Program-made: the position numbers and the translations under genes
Shown here: piece after piece, positions 51,930 to 62,015 of the stretch
Layout: each line of letters opens with the position of its first letter
How positions within the stretch are numbered: position 1 is the stretch's first letter
Assembly (NCBI GenBank): GCA_038373865.1
Contig: JAXGGA010002992.1
Span: 1-64,000 of the forward strand
DNA length: 64,000 nt
DNA from: Uloborus plumipes
Taxonomy: Eukaryota > Arthropoda > Arachnida > Araneae > Uloboridae
Direction of reading: 5' to 3'
The notes under the pieces: generated by a model
Databases searched by the model: none
What the model saw: only the letters and a program-made list of their open reading frames with translations
Told to the model about the DNA's origin: nothing

Positions 51930-52792
51930 TAAGAGAATGTGGGGCAAAGGGAAAAAGTTAAGTTTACTTACCTGCTTCAAAAGGAACAAATGGGAAATTT
52001 GTTTTTTTAAATTATTGTACATGAAGAAAAAATAATGTATTTTGTAATACAACTTTTGTTGAAATATTTTTTTTTTAATTTTGGCAGTTATTTTGTACTT
52101 TAAAAAAAAAATGGGGAAAATTTTCACTTCAAAAAAATCATGGGGCAAAGTGAAAAACAAAATATTTTGTTATGAAAAATTTTCTATTCGACTTATAACA
52201 GTAATTTTCATCCAACGTTTGCATAAATAAACAAATAAGTGAATAAATAAATTAATTAATACTTGAGCGAAGATAAATGAGTGAATAAAATAGAGAAAGA
52301 ATGAGAAAATGAGTTAACGAATGAGTAAATAAGTAAATATGTAAGTAAAATCATGTCAATAAATTAATAAATGAAGAAATACGTAAATATAATTTAATAA
52401 ATGAAGGAATAAGTAAACGAAATGAACTATTTCACTAAGCCCTGACTGCACTTGACAAATTACATTGAATATTTAAAATCAAAAAATGCCTAATACAAAC
52501 AAAATAAGGACTGCACTGGACATCAGTAGATCTCAATTGATAGTTTAAATGATAATTACAAGAGTTTTATCATTTTATAATAAGAAATAGTTTTGAAAAA
52601 CCACGAATATTACAATAAAGGTATCAAATTTTGAAAATGGCTTGTATAATTTTTTTCGTTGATCTTTGGAGCTACTTATTTTTTGACATGAATCAACTAT
52701 TTGACTAGGAATTAAGTGAAAATATTGTAAGATAGGTGACGCTGCAAACTGTGAAAATATTTTACCCCTTCACTTTGCCCCACATTCTCCTA
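51930..52792. mobile_element. TA-flanked MITE, GGGGAATGTGGGGCAAA family, copy 2
   Basis: Ends AGAGAATGTGGGGCAAAGGG and the complement of CTTTGCCCCACATTCTCC, TA on both sides. It matches 1401-2302 in order along its length (TTACTTACCTGCTTCAAAAG near the left, GTTGATCTTTGGAGCTA near the right). Non-coding. Confidence 0.8.
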
Positions 52793-54218
52793 CATACATT
52801 GAGATCTGCTTTAGGGAACAGCTATTGTTGCAAAAATATTCAACTAATTTATTCCAGTAATAATCAAGGCTCAAGATTAGGTTAATGAAGTTCCCAAAAT
52901 CTATGCAAAAAACCCAAGACTACAAAACTAATAATAATTCTTAAAATTTATTCATTATTTTTTCTTTGCTATTGTTTTAGCTGGTGAATAAATTTATCTT
53001 AAAAAGCATTTTAAAAAATTACAAAATAAGGTAATAAATGCTAAAACGGACTCCTCCAGTCTACGCTATTTGATGAACTTTCTTTTAAAAATGTCGTAAA
53101 AAATCCTATGCTGGTGTTGCAAAAAAAAAAGTTTCAAATAGAACAAGGAAAGGATATCCAGGTCTAAAACGGGGAAGTTTTTACAATTGTTATTGTTTCT
53201 TCTCAACATAATCCTTTAGTCACAGCAAGTGAGTAAAAAAAATCAACAATTCAAGATTGCTTAGTCAAAATATTATATCTTAGGAAACATATTACTTGTT
53301 ATCATATAAATATTTAATTGATGTTTTTGTCACCAAACAGCAACAATTAAAAATAACAATTGGTACTTTATCAGCCCAAATTCTGCAAAATCGGGTGGCT
53401 GTTCCCTTCTAAAATCATAACAATGGTCCCAAGCTGCGCCAATTTTTAACTATCTGTTTTAAATGCAATGAAAATACACTACTATTTCTTTTTAGAAAAT
53501 GAGCAATAAATATTTCAAAGGCAAAAAAAAATGTTGATTTACTGTATTACCTGGCATTTGGGGGCATTCCGGAAAAAGTGAGGTAGACAATTTTCCGGCA
53601 TGCTGAGTAATTAAGGTTTATTTTCAACAAAACAAAAGTAAATCCCTTGGTATCAACCATAAAGCAAACCACTGCTAGGAAAAATTGTAATAAATTCCCA
53701 AAGTAACCAATTTTTCATTAACAAAGCAATAAATTTCAAGCTTCTGAGATGAAAAAAATCGTGTTGGTTTGATGGTGCGTTATCTTGTTATAGTTTATTA
53801 ATATTTTTATTAAATTAAACCGTTTATTAATTCTAATAAAATGATTTATACTGCTGCACTGTGTTTCGATTAGTATAAGTTAGGTGGACAAAAGTAATGT
53901 TCGGAAGTTTAAATTTCAGCATTGGGATAATGTCAACAATACACCAAAACATAATACTTCATTATTTGTTTATATTCTAGCATTGTTTTTACGGTCAACG
54001 TTCAAATAACAGGCCCCGTATCTTTCGAATTATTAATCTGACTGACGTAATTTTTGACCTCAACACGCATCTTGCCTCCCACAGCTTGTTTCCACAAAAA
54101 ACGAATTTTTGTCACCGATTTATATGTTACAAAGAATTACCTGGGGACAATAGTTAAATTTTTATAAAAAGAGCAGATAAGACATCTGTGCTTTGCACTC
54201 CAGTGCAGAAATAATATT
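52793..54218. other. AT-rich intergenic stretch
   Basis: No gene or bounded repeat seen. Confidence 0.35.
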
Positions 54219-54639
54219 TAGGGACCGCGCTAAAGTTTTGAAGTTGTTAGGCAGTAAATTAGCCCAATTTCAAAAGTCTTAGCCAAACTTCGAGAGTTTT
54301 AGTCAAATAATTTTAATTATTAGTTTTTTTTAATGTAATACTGTCGGCCCCGCTTAAACAAATACTGTCGGTTCCAAGAAATATTATTCAATTAAACGGG
54401 GTATTCGATTAAGTGGGGATCTTTAACATTACGTCTATGGCATCGGTTCCAAGATATTTCATTCGTATAAGTGGCGTATTAGTTTATCCGGGGACGTTAG
54501 TACATGTATTTTTTCCCATCAAGTGAAAATTTCTGACAATTTTCCATTCGCCAATACTTTAGCCAAATCAGAATTTTTTTCGCCGAATTCTCTATTTTAT
54601 CGCATTTGGCGAGGTGGCGAATGCTTAGCGCGGTCCCTG
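54219..54639. mobile_element. hAT-like element (CAGGGACCGCGCTAAGCATT family), copy with a different insertion
   Basis: The left end AGGGACCGCGCTAAAG and right end (complement CAGGGACCGCGCTAAGCATT) enclose a non-coding body repeating GGCTAA..TTT phrases. Flanks ATAATATT and ATATTTTT agree at six of eight bases, so an 8-bp duplication is possible but not clean. A 160-bp TA-flanked element is inserted at 54341-54500. Confidence 0.7.
54341..54500. mobile_element. 160-bp nested TA-flanked MITE
   Basis: Ends CTGTCGGCCCCGCTTAAAC (left) and CTAACGTCCCCGGATAAAC (complement of right), TA outside both. The second hAT-like copy at 44249-45750 lacks it at the matching position, confirming the insertion. 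Confidence 0.7.
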
Positions 54640-54674
54640 ATATTTTTAAAATTGAATATGTATTTGTTATAGTA

Positions 54675-55145
54675 CAGTAACCCCTCGTTATATCGCGCTT
54701 TTCGGGGGACAAGAAGAAAGCGCGATATAACAGAGGTCATTAAAAAGTTTTCTATCCAGCATGCAAGTAAATAATACGTACACATACATAAAAATTCATT
54801 TATTCGCCTTGAAATCTTGAGTTTTATCTGGAAGCATTTTCCAGAAGAGAGCAGCTTCATCAGCATTATAGATGCTCATCTACCAAGTATAGCTCAACAA
54901 TTTTTCTATTCAATTCATCCGGAAAACATGCTGCTGCTGTATCGTCTGCCGATCGTTCTTCCCCGCAAATTTGTAATTAGCCTATACCGTGTATTTTTTT
55001 CCACAAAATAAATGAGAAAGAGACCTTTTCTGAGCACCTTACATATTTTCTCAAAAATGGTTTCGAACTAAGTGTTTTTTTTTGGGGGGGGGGACAAAAG
55101 AAAAGAGCGATATATCCGAATGAGCAATATAACGAGGGGCTACTG
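54675..55145 (-). mobile_element. 471-bp Tigger/pogo element with transposase remnant
   Basis: Ends CAGTAACCCCTCGTTATATC and CAGTAGCCCCTCGTTATATT (complement of right), TA on both sides. The body still carries part of a CENP-B/Tigger-type transposase on the minus strand (see 54803-54874). An internally deleted derivative of a coding Tigger. Confidence 0.85.
54803..54874 (-). pseudogene. Tigger transposase fragment
   Basis: Minus-strand translation reads IYNADEAALFWKMLPDKTQD, then FKA. This is the signature around the first catalytic aspartate of Tigger/Jerky-type DDE transposases (Y-N-x-D-E-x-x-L-F-W-K-x-L-P). Upstream frames keep pieces such as KFAGKND but contain stops. Non-functional. Confidence 0.75.
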
Positions 55146-55319
55146 TACTAAATTATTTTTTTCTAAACTTGGCTTTTCCAGCATGCCAGAAAGGACCAGG
55201 CAAGGGTAATTGAAAATCTGGTGACCCTAGAATTTTGCGGCATGCAGGATAATACAGTATTTTTAACAAGTAAATAAAGACAAGAAATAAAAAAATCAGC
55301 ACAGACACACCCATTGTAA

Positions 55320-56760
55320 ATTTGGTCAGTAGGTTCCCCTCCCCCTCCCCATAAAACTACTCTGATTCCAACCTGGGCCCCCTCTCCCTAGAAACTTTTC
55401 AAGAAGTTCTTGCTTAAAAAATGCAGTTTTAGACTATTTTTGGTAATATTTGGGAAGATTTACCTCCACTTTCAAATTTTAACATATAACATAGTGTAGA
55501 AATTCAATTTACTTGGAAAATGTGTCAAAAATTTCTTTTCCAATTGAGAGTAAAAATTGCCGCCCTCTTCTCAAAAAAGAGGGATCATCCGGAGCGGAAA
55601 GCCGTCCTTCACACTTGCCAAATGAGTCACTGTTGTGCTGTGTATATAGGGCTGTAGCTAGCATGAATGTCTACGGTAGGCCAAAAGTAAATAGATATTA
55701 ACTAAAGTAACAATAAAGGCTGCTATCTTCGAATTAAGTTTTAAGAAATAGTAACTAAAATTTTAGGGCGAGGGAGATGTTATTACTGCGGAAGCTGCTC
55801 AGATCAATTCCTTAAAAGTAGTTCATCAGCAGGGCTGTCACAGGGCATAAAAACTAGAGGGGGAGAGGTTGAGAAATAAGGGGTCCTTTAACTTCTTCAA
55901 ACTCACGTTAAATGCAGAGTGAGAGAACGTGGATCTATCTTCTGGTCTTGGAGAGAATCATTACTAAATGTAAGTATTAGTGATATGAATCTAATTGTAG
56001 GTACCCAAGTAACACATTTTGTTTTTTAAAGGTTGTAAAATCGTTATTAACGTTGTAACAACCTCTTAAAAACGTTTAAAGGTTATTCGTGCTAACTGGG
56101 TATATTATTCGCTCAAGAAATAGGGGTCCAGGGTTTTCTCCCCCGAAATTTTTTCAAATTTGTACTCTTTAAAATGTATATTAGATAATTTTTGGTTATG
56201 TTAAAGGGTGAAGTAGTTCAAAGGTTTCCGTTAGTAGCTAATAATTAAATCTTTAAAACAGCAATAATTGTTATCCCTGACTATGGTGGAGAGGGAGCTA
56301 AGGGCTCTCCCCAAATTTTTTTTCAAAATTGTAGCTGTAAAACATAATTTTAGACGAGGTGTGGTGTTGTAAAGGGAAAGAGAGATTCGGGAGAATTTTT
56401 CGAGTCCCCCTCCCCTGGAAATTTTTTGAATTCATAGTCTTAAGAGGGTGCTTTAGACAATCTTCGGTAACATTTGGAGGAGGAAGGACTTGGTTTTGAT
56501 CTTCCTGCCATTCTTTTAAAAAACACTATTTCAGATTAGCTCTGAATATATTTAGGGGAGAGGGTTCAGGCGCTCTCCAATGGAGATGTTTCGAACTGAG
56601 GCTCCAAAAACATAATTTTAGTCAACTTTCAATGATGTTAGGCAAAGGAGTTTTCAGGGACTCTCCCTCAGAATTTTTTAAGAATTAAACTCATTAAAAC
56701 AAAATGTACTACTAAGATTTAATGATATTGGGGGAAGGGGGGGGGGGTACACTCTTCTGG
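55320..56760. repeat. Degenerate tandem repeat array
   Basis: Units of roughly 90-110 bp recur: a G-rich stretch, CTCTCC(C), AATTTTTT, then AAAACATAATTTTAG and a GGTAATRTTTGG-like close (for example near 55340-55460, 56110-56200, 56290-56370, 56400-56480, 56560-56640, 56660-56740). Units are diverged. A hAT MITE (56810-57839) is inserted just after the array. Non-coding. Confidence 0.5.
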
Positions 56761-56809
56761 AAAATATTCGGAGTTAGCGTTTGAAGCACAGTGTAGACGC
56801 CCTCCTCTC

Positions 56810-57839
56810 CAAGGGCGTAGCCAGGACTCACGTTAGGGGGGGTGCAAGCAGTGGCACCCCAATAGGAGGTTACTGTGACCTCCCAAAAAGTTCTTATCCG
56901 GTACAAATTGGCTGATTAAATTTGAAAACAGTGAGACAGTATTGCAAGGCTGAACTTCTTTATTTTTTTTTTCTTTAATTAATTAATTTATTTTCGTGAT
57001 GCCTCATGTCTCTTTTGGTAGACATAGATAAGTATGCATTCTTGTATTTTATTTATTTATTTTTTAATAATTCAGTAAAATTGAGTTTCATTCGCTAAAT
57101 TAAAAATTTCCTCCTCAAAAACAGGTAAGCTTACTATCATTTTCTGAAAAGTAATCAATACTAGATATAATAACGCAGTTTATATAAAGTTCCCAAAAAT
57201 TAGAATAAAAGACAAATTTTTCAATAAAAACAGAAAGAAAAAAGCAAGAAATAAAGAAAAAAAGTGCTTAAAATTCTATTTGCACAAAAAAATGAAGAAA
57301 TTATGAACTCAAAGAAACTATACTTTATTCAGTCATGCACACTTTAAACCAATGGATGGTATAAAATATTTCTAAAAGAACAAAACAGCAGTTTTTTATA
57401 AAATGATTTTACCACAATGCAAAACGTAACACAGAAAATTAGATAAAAATTTGAGTGATTTGTTTTTAAAACCTGTGTTTTACGTAAATAAAGAAATGGG
57501 CAAAAAAGAAAAACATCATCCTTATTTAGAATGAAATGATACGGTTTACTTTAAATGTTTTATGAATTAAAGTACTTAAATTATATACACAAATAAAAAG
57601 CAAATGCACATCCAAAATTAATAAATACACAAATAAATTCGGCAAAATCGTCAGTTACCAAAGAAGTTAAAATTAATCAATAAAGCTTATATCAAAACAA
57701 TACTGAATATGAAAAGCATGAAGGGGACAAAATCGTTTGTCAAAAAAATAAATAAAATGGAAGGTCACAGTGACCTCCCATTGTCTCTGATCTAGGGGGT
57801 TTAGCTGCACCCACATGCACCCCCCTAGCTACGCCCTTG
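56810..57839. mobile_element. 1030-bp hAT MITE with perfect 8-bp target duplication
   Basis: Ends CAAGGGCGTAGCCAGGACTC (left) and CAAGGGCGTAGCTAGGGGGG (complement of right), then GGTGCA-rich text and a shared GGAGGTYACTGTGACCT block further in. CTCCTCTC lies directly outside both ends (56802-56809 and 57840-57847), an exact 8-bp duplication as made by hAT transposases. No transposase inside, and an AT-rich core. Confidence 0.9.
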
Positions 57840-57865
57840 CTCCTCTCCCCATTCATGAAACTTAC

Positions 57866-57928
57866 CCTACGATTCCGAGCCTGGTTTCCGTCTTGGCTGA
57901 CATGGCTTCTCGGCGGCCCTTCAGACAT
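57866..57928 (-). CDS. Unidentified protein, putative first coding exon
   Basis: The minus-strand ATG at 57928 opens 21 codons, MSEGPPRSHVSQDGNQARNR plus one more arginine, and ends in phase 0 at a strong donor, GTAAGTTT. The composition (no low complexity, few AT-rich codons) differs from nearby spurious frames. Upstream on the same strand are a TATA-like box and CCAAT-type motifs. No downstream exon was recognised to the left; the hAT MITE duplication begins 18 bp beyond the exon end. I do not recognise the protein. It could be an open frame by chance. Confidence 0.4.
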
Positions 57929-57989
57929 AATGAAGTTAAGTTTCCATCTTGATATAGAAAATACAATTTTATGATCAGAAACAAAAGAA

Positions 57990-58200
57990 AAAATGAATTT
58001 GATAACATGTGCGGCGATTGGCATTGAGATCAGCTGCTTTATAAAAGACGCGAAAAACATGTGGAAGATGACAGTAGACCCGCTCTTCTTTTAAAAGACA
58101 TTGACATGGGGAGAGAAACGTCCTTTTGTTCGATTGGTTGCGAGGAGCGCTCCCATAATAACCTGCTCTGGCGTCCTCCAATAGAATTGCTCTGTCAGCG
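57990..58200 (-). promoter_or_regulatory. Candidate promoter for the 57.9-kb exon
   Basis: Minus-strand reading: CCAAT on the minus strand at 58133-58137 and an opposite-strand CCAAT at 58178-58182, then TATAAA at 58043-58038 in the context CTTTTATAAAGCAGC. The TATA box is about 110 bp before the ATG, which would give a 5' leader of roughly 80 bp. The patch is GC-richer than its surroundings. Because TATAAAAG can also be read on the plus strand, the direction is uncertain. Confidence 0.35.
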
Positions 58201-58457
58201 TTGATATGGATCCCATCAATCGGATCGTCTGTCCACAGGTGAATATTCATTATTTAGCGCCAAAATTCTCATGGTGTGAGAACACATGTTGTGTTGTGTT
58301 TGTTGTGAGACCTGCTTTCATCTGTCATACAGGTTAGTTAAATCCAGTTACTTTCGATCTTTTTCACATTTAGGACCGTTTAATTAAGGAACATGTAGCG
58401 TTTAGCTTTTATTTTCCTTCATTGCCATGACATGATTATATACTGTGTATTCCTACT

Positions 58458-58520
58458 AGGGCCTGATTCTTGAATAGGCCGAGGCCTAGGGCCTGATTAT
58501 TAAATAGGCAGAGGCCTAGG
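58458..58520. repeat. Two tandem 30-bp GGCCTAGGGCCT units
   Basis: AGGGCCTGATTCTTGAATAG.. is followed directly by AGGGCCTGATTATTAAATAG.. with period 30, then the start of a third unit. Confidence 0.7.
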
Positions 58521-58539
58521 GCCTCCAAATGGCTAAAAT

Positions 58540-59540
58540 TATGTTTGGCCTAATGCTCGCCGATTTTTTGATTCGGACCCTGATTTCTTCTTATGAATTA
58601 AGAAATAAAAAACTTGTTCTTCGTAGTGTCAGGGATGACGAAATCTTCTCCTGTTATTTTAACTCAAACGTACCATCCACTGTTTATTTCTGATGTCTTT
58701 CATATTTCTTGAGTTCGCATATTTAAATGTCCTTCCTTTTTCCAAGACAACATCACTGCTATTTCCTATTACTACTTTGCTTTGTTCTTTCCTACTTAGT
58801 GTTTCATGTTCCTAATGCTTCTCTTACTTTTGATATACCTGAGCAGATGCAATAAATTATGATTGTATTTTCAATTTTGCATTACTTCACTGTCTAAAAC
58901 AAACTATTACAAATACAGTAATTGATCTATTTTTAGAAATAATGAGCATCCGCACAAGTTTCTCTCATATGTATCTCTACTGCCTTGCATCATCTTAAAA
59001 AAGGGACGCCTGGTGGCGACTGCTCTGCATCTCCCCCTTATATAAGAAGATTGTTAAAAAGTTGAATTTTAATATTGGGAGTGCTCCAAAGAATTTACTT
59101 TGGCTTTCAAGGTAGGTTTGCTTAAATTTTTAGATAAAGAAAGTAAGAAAATTTCGTGTCTTCCTATGGTAGCATTTGGGAATCAGGAGTAATTTGGGAA
59201 AAAATGCTGTGACGTTTACATGTTTAGACGTTAAAATTTTGGAAGTGCTCCCTTTCTGATATGTGGCGCTCACGATCAACTTTTTTTTATCATCCAGATT
59301 TTAGCACGACTTTTAAATAAACCATAAAGAAATTGAAAAAAAAAAAGATACATTCTGATACAATTATATATTATCAGCGTGTTAATTAAAAGCTTTAATC
59401 ACAGTAAACTGCCATTCAGTGCGAGGGGTAGATGTCCAATTTCCTATTCATGAATTTCGAAAATGAAGTTGTTTTTTTTTTGTAATTTTTAAATATTTTT
59501 TTAAAGAGTGAACATAAACCCTTAAAATTGATGTAAAGAG
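58540..59540. other. AT-rich intergenic stretch
   Basis: No gene or bounded repeat seen. Confidence 0.35.
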
Positions 59541-59542
59541 GC

Positions 59543-59659
59543 ATACAATTAAAAACCTGCATTTCATTAATGTTTGTTCTGATTAAAAGGAACAGACAGA
59601 TCATAATACAATTAAAAACCTGCATTTCATTAATGTTTGTTCTGATTAAAAGGAACAGA
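59543..59659. repeat. Exact tandem duplication, period 63
   Basis: The 54-bp block ATACAATTAAAAACCTGCAT.. to ..AAGGAACAGA occurs twice without mismatch (59543-59596 and 59606-59659), separated by 9 bp. Recent local duplication. Confidence 0.9.
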
Positions 59660-59815
59660 TAACAAAAATCGTTTAGCAAAAACAAATAATTTTAAAATGT
59701 CGCAAAAATTGAACTTTTTTGTACATAAATATGATCACTGCTCCATCTATCTGAATTGTAAATATGATAATTAACTTTCATAATTTTTACTTTTGCTGAT
59801 ATGGCTTCAAAATTT

Positions 59816-59845
59816 GCAAAAGTAGGCCCAAAAGCCTACTTTTGC
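59816..59845. repeat. Perfect 12-bp stem hairpin
   Basis: GCAAAAGTAGGC, a 6-base loop, then GCCTACTTTTGC. Function unknown. Confidence 0.6.
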
Positions 59846-59849
59846 TCCA

Positions 59850-61540
59850 AAATAAAAACATACATATGCCACTGTTCGAAACCACCGGGATAAGGCGCAT
59901 TTATCATTAACTTCAGTTTAGTTATGGCAATATTCAAATATGATGATGTCTGATAGAATGATGTTGCTTTTTGAGAATTTTCTCGGAGACTTTGAAATAT
60001 GCGGCAAATGTCGCCCATGATTTTTATGCAGAAAAATAATTTTTTTTATAGAAACGCAATACCGCTGGAAAAATATTAGAAAAATATCGGTGGGCAATAT
60101 TATTTGACTGTGTGGACAATTGCCCCAAAAAACCCCCCTTAAAATATGCCCTGTGGTCTAGAGCCCCCAGAAATATTAATATTGTTTTACTTGGAGCACT
60201 TTGTGACCGCGACCCTTATTTTATGTCGCCCTGCCACCAGTAGTAATGACGGTGGATCTTTGATCGGCTTAGCGATTTGTTTGATTAACTTTAACTTCTA
60301 TTTTCTGTCTCTCTTTATTTTTATATTTCTTTCAAAACTTATTTCTTTAACTTATTATTATTTCTTATCATCATCATCACATCATTTTTGTTGTTGCTGC
60401 TGCTCTATTATTATTATTTATTGTTTTTTTTTAATTAGTACTTATTATTTTTATTCTTGGATTTCCAAATTTTTTCTAGTAAGCCATTCTGTGCTTTTAG
60501 ACTTTTCAGAAAGCTTGTAAACGAGGAAAAAAAACGTGACAATAATGGTATATTACATTTCCTAACTTTTAATTTATGAAGCTAGAACAACCTGCACCTA
60601 ATAACAATAACATATGCAAAATTCTCATGAACAATGTGTTTTGATGTGCTTCCTATTTTTATTTTATTCATTTATTTATTTGAAAGCGATTAAAGAAATT
60701 TTTCTATGGAAGAATTATGATAGCTGTATTGTTTAAAAAATGCTGCAACTTTATTTATTCATTTTACTTTTTGCGTGTCTATTTCCCTATTTCATTAGAT
60801 GAGAGAAGTACTGTCGGTCCGTGAAAGCCCCGCTTAGAACTTGGGAACCATTCCACCTAAAAAAGGGGTGATGGGTTGTGAATGGGAACTTGCTGAAGTT
60901 TTCAATTTAAAACTTGCATTTACTATCCTTTATCCGGGGGGTCCTGATCCCCCCCCCCTAATGGAAGCCCACTGCTCTTTCTCTCAGTTCTCATCACTTA
61001 CTGCATATATGAATTATTGATTATTATAAATTGATTATTAAATAAAACAAGTTTTTACTAACATTGAATGCTGAACCAAAATACCCGCAAACGAGAAGTT
61101 AAATGGACCATTGCCATACGCACCATGAATAGGGTCCATTGTGGGTCTTTTACCGCCCGCTGTGGGGAACGTAGAACACAAATATCCAGTTCTCTGGCGT
61201 CTATTACCACGAGTTTCTTTTCTGCGTAAAAAGTTCCATTTCAATTCAAAAAATAATTCTTTTTGAAAATTTTTATTTCGGAATGATGCAACAGAATTAA
61301 GAATGACTCATTTGGAGCGAAATATTAATCTCTTAATGAGTGTATTTTACTGATTTAAAACCAGATAGCGCCTCAAAAGAAAATTGGTGAATAGTCGTTC
61401 TTTTCCCTTTTCTCAGAATTTTCAAGCAATCTTAAGTTAGAGCCCTACGCATGTTCATTATGTATATAAATACCAGTTATTGTTCAATAAAGCTAAAATC
61501 TTTAGCACTGCTAACACTAAATATTGGATCAAAATACCCG
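59850..61540. other. Intergenic stretch with simple repeats
   Basis: It holds trinucleotide-rich tracts near 60360-60420 (ATC, TTG, CTG, TTA), a C-run near 60948, and two related segments containing AAAATACCCGCAAA (near 61078 and 61542). No gene supported. Confidence 0.4.
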
Positions 61541-61877
61541 CAAATGACTGTGTATCGCATTTAGTTGTGTAATATTTGCAAAACTATTGGAACATAATTT
61601 GTTACGAAACTACCCATACATGTTGACACAAATCATGAACATAATAAATAATATGTCTCATAATTACAGTAGAGTCTCGAAAATCCGAGGTAATTGGGGC
61701 TGGTACTACCTCGGATTATTGAAAACTCAGATTAACCGAAAAATTTGAAAAATTTTGGCAATTCATAACGATACTCAACTATGATGACAAAGGAAATACA
61801 TACCTTTAAATTCTATGTTGTTATTACATAAAGGTAGATTAACAGCTTACAAAAAAATTTTCAATTTTTTGTTGCTT

Positions 61878-62015
61878 TTACACATTGCTTCGCTTTTTAG
61901 CTGCAATATCTATCCAACGCTTTAAAAGCAGAACATCAGCTGGGGTAGCTTCATTTTGTTGCTCTACATATTTCAAGGCAAGTTCTAATGCTGTAGAACC
62001 TTCACTGTGAGAGAT
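61878..62015 (-). pseudogene. Displaced C-terminal tail of the Tigger transposase
   Basis: In another frame directly after the A10 tract the minus strand encodes 45 residues, including ISHSEGSTALELALKYVEQQ, then EATPADVLLLKRWIDIAAKK, and a stop at 61880-61878. This matches the conserved tail of Tigger transposases (ALKYVEQQ...AT..D...L..W...A). One extra A in the tract accounts for the displacement. Confidence 0.8.

Noticed and set aside
60146..60520. 124-codon frame rich in Phe, Ser and Ile
   Set aside because: It is produced by TTC/ATC/TTA-type simple repeats, with no homologous domain.
61038..61244. Minus-strand frame with an exon-like MDPIHGAYGNGP stretch and a possible donor
   Set aside because: The donor-side sequence (AAAATACCCGCAAA) recurs near 61542 in repeat DNA, so this is more likely an old repeat.
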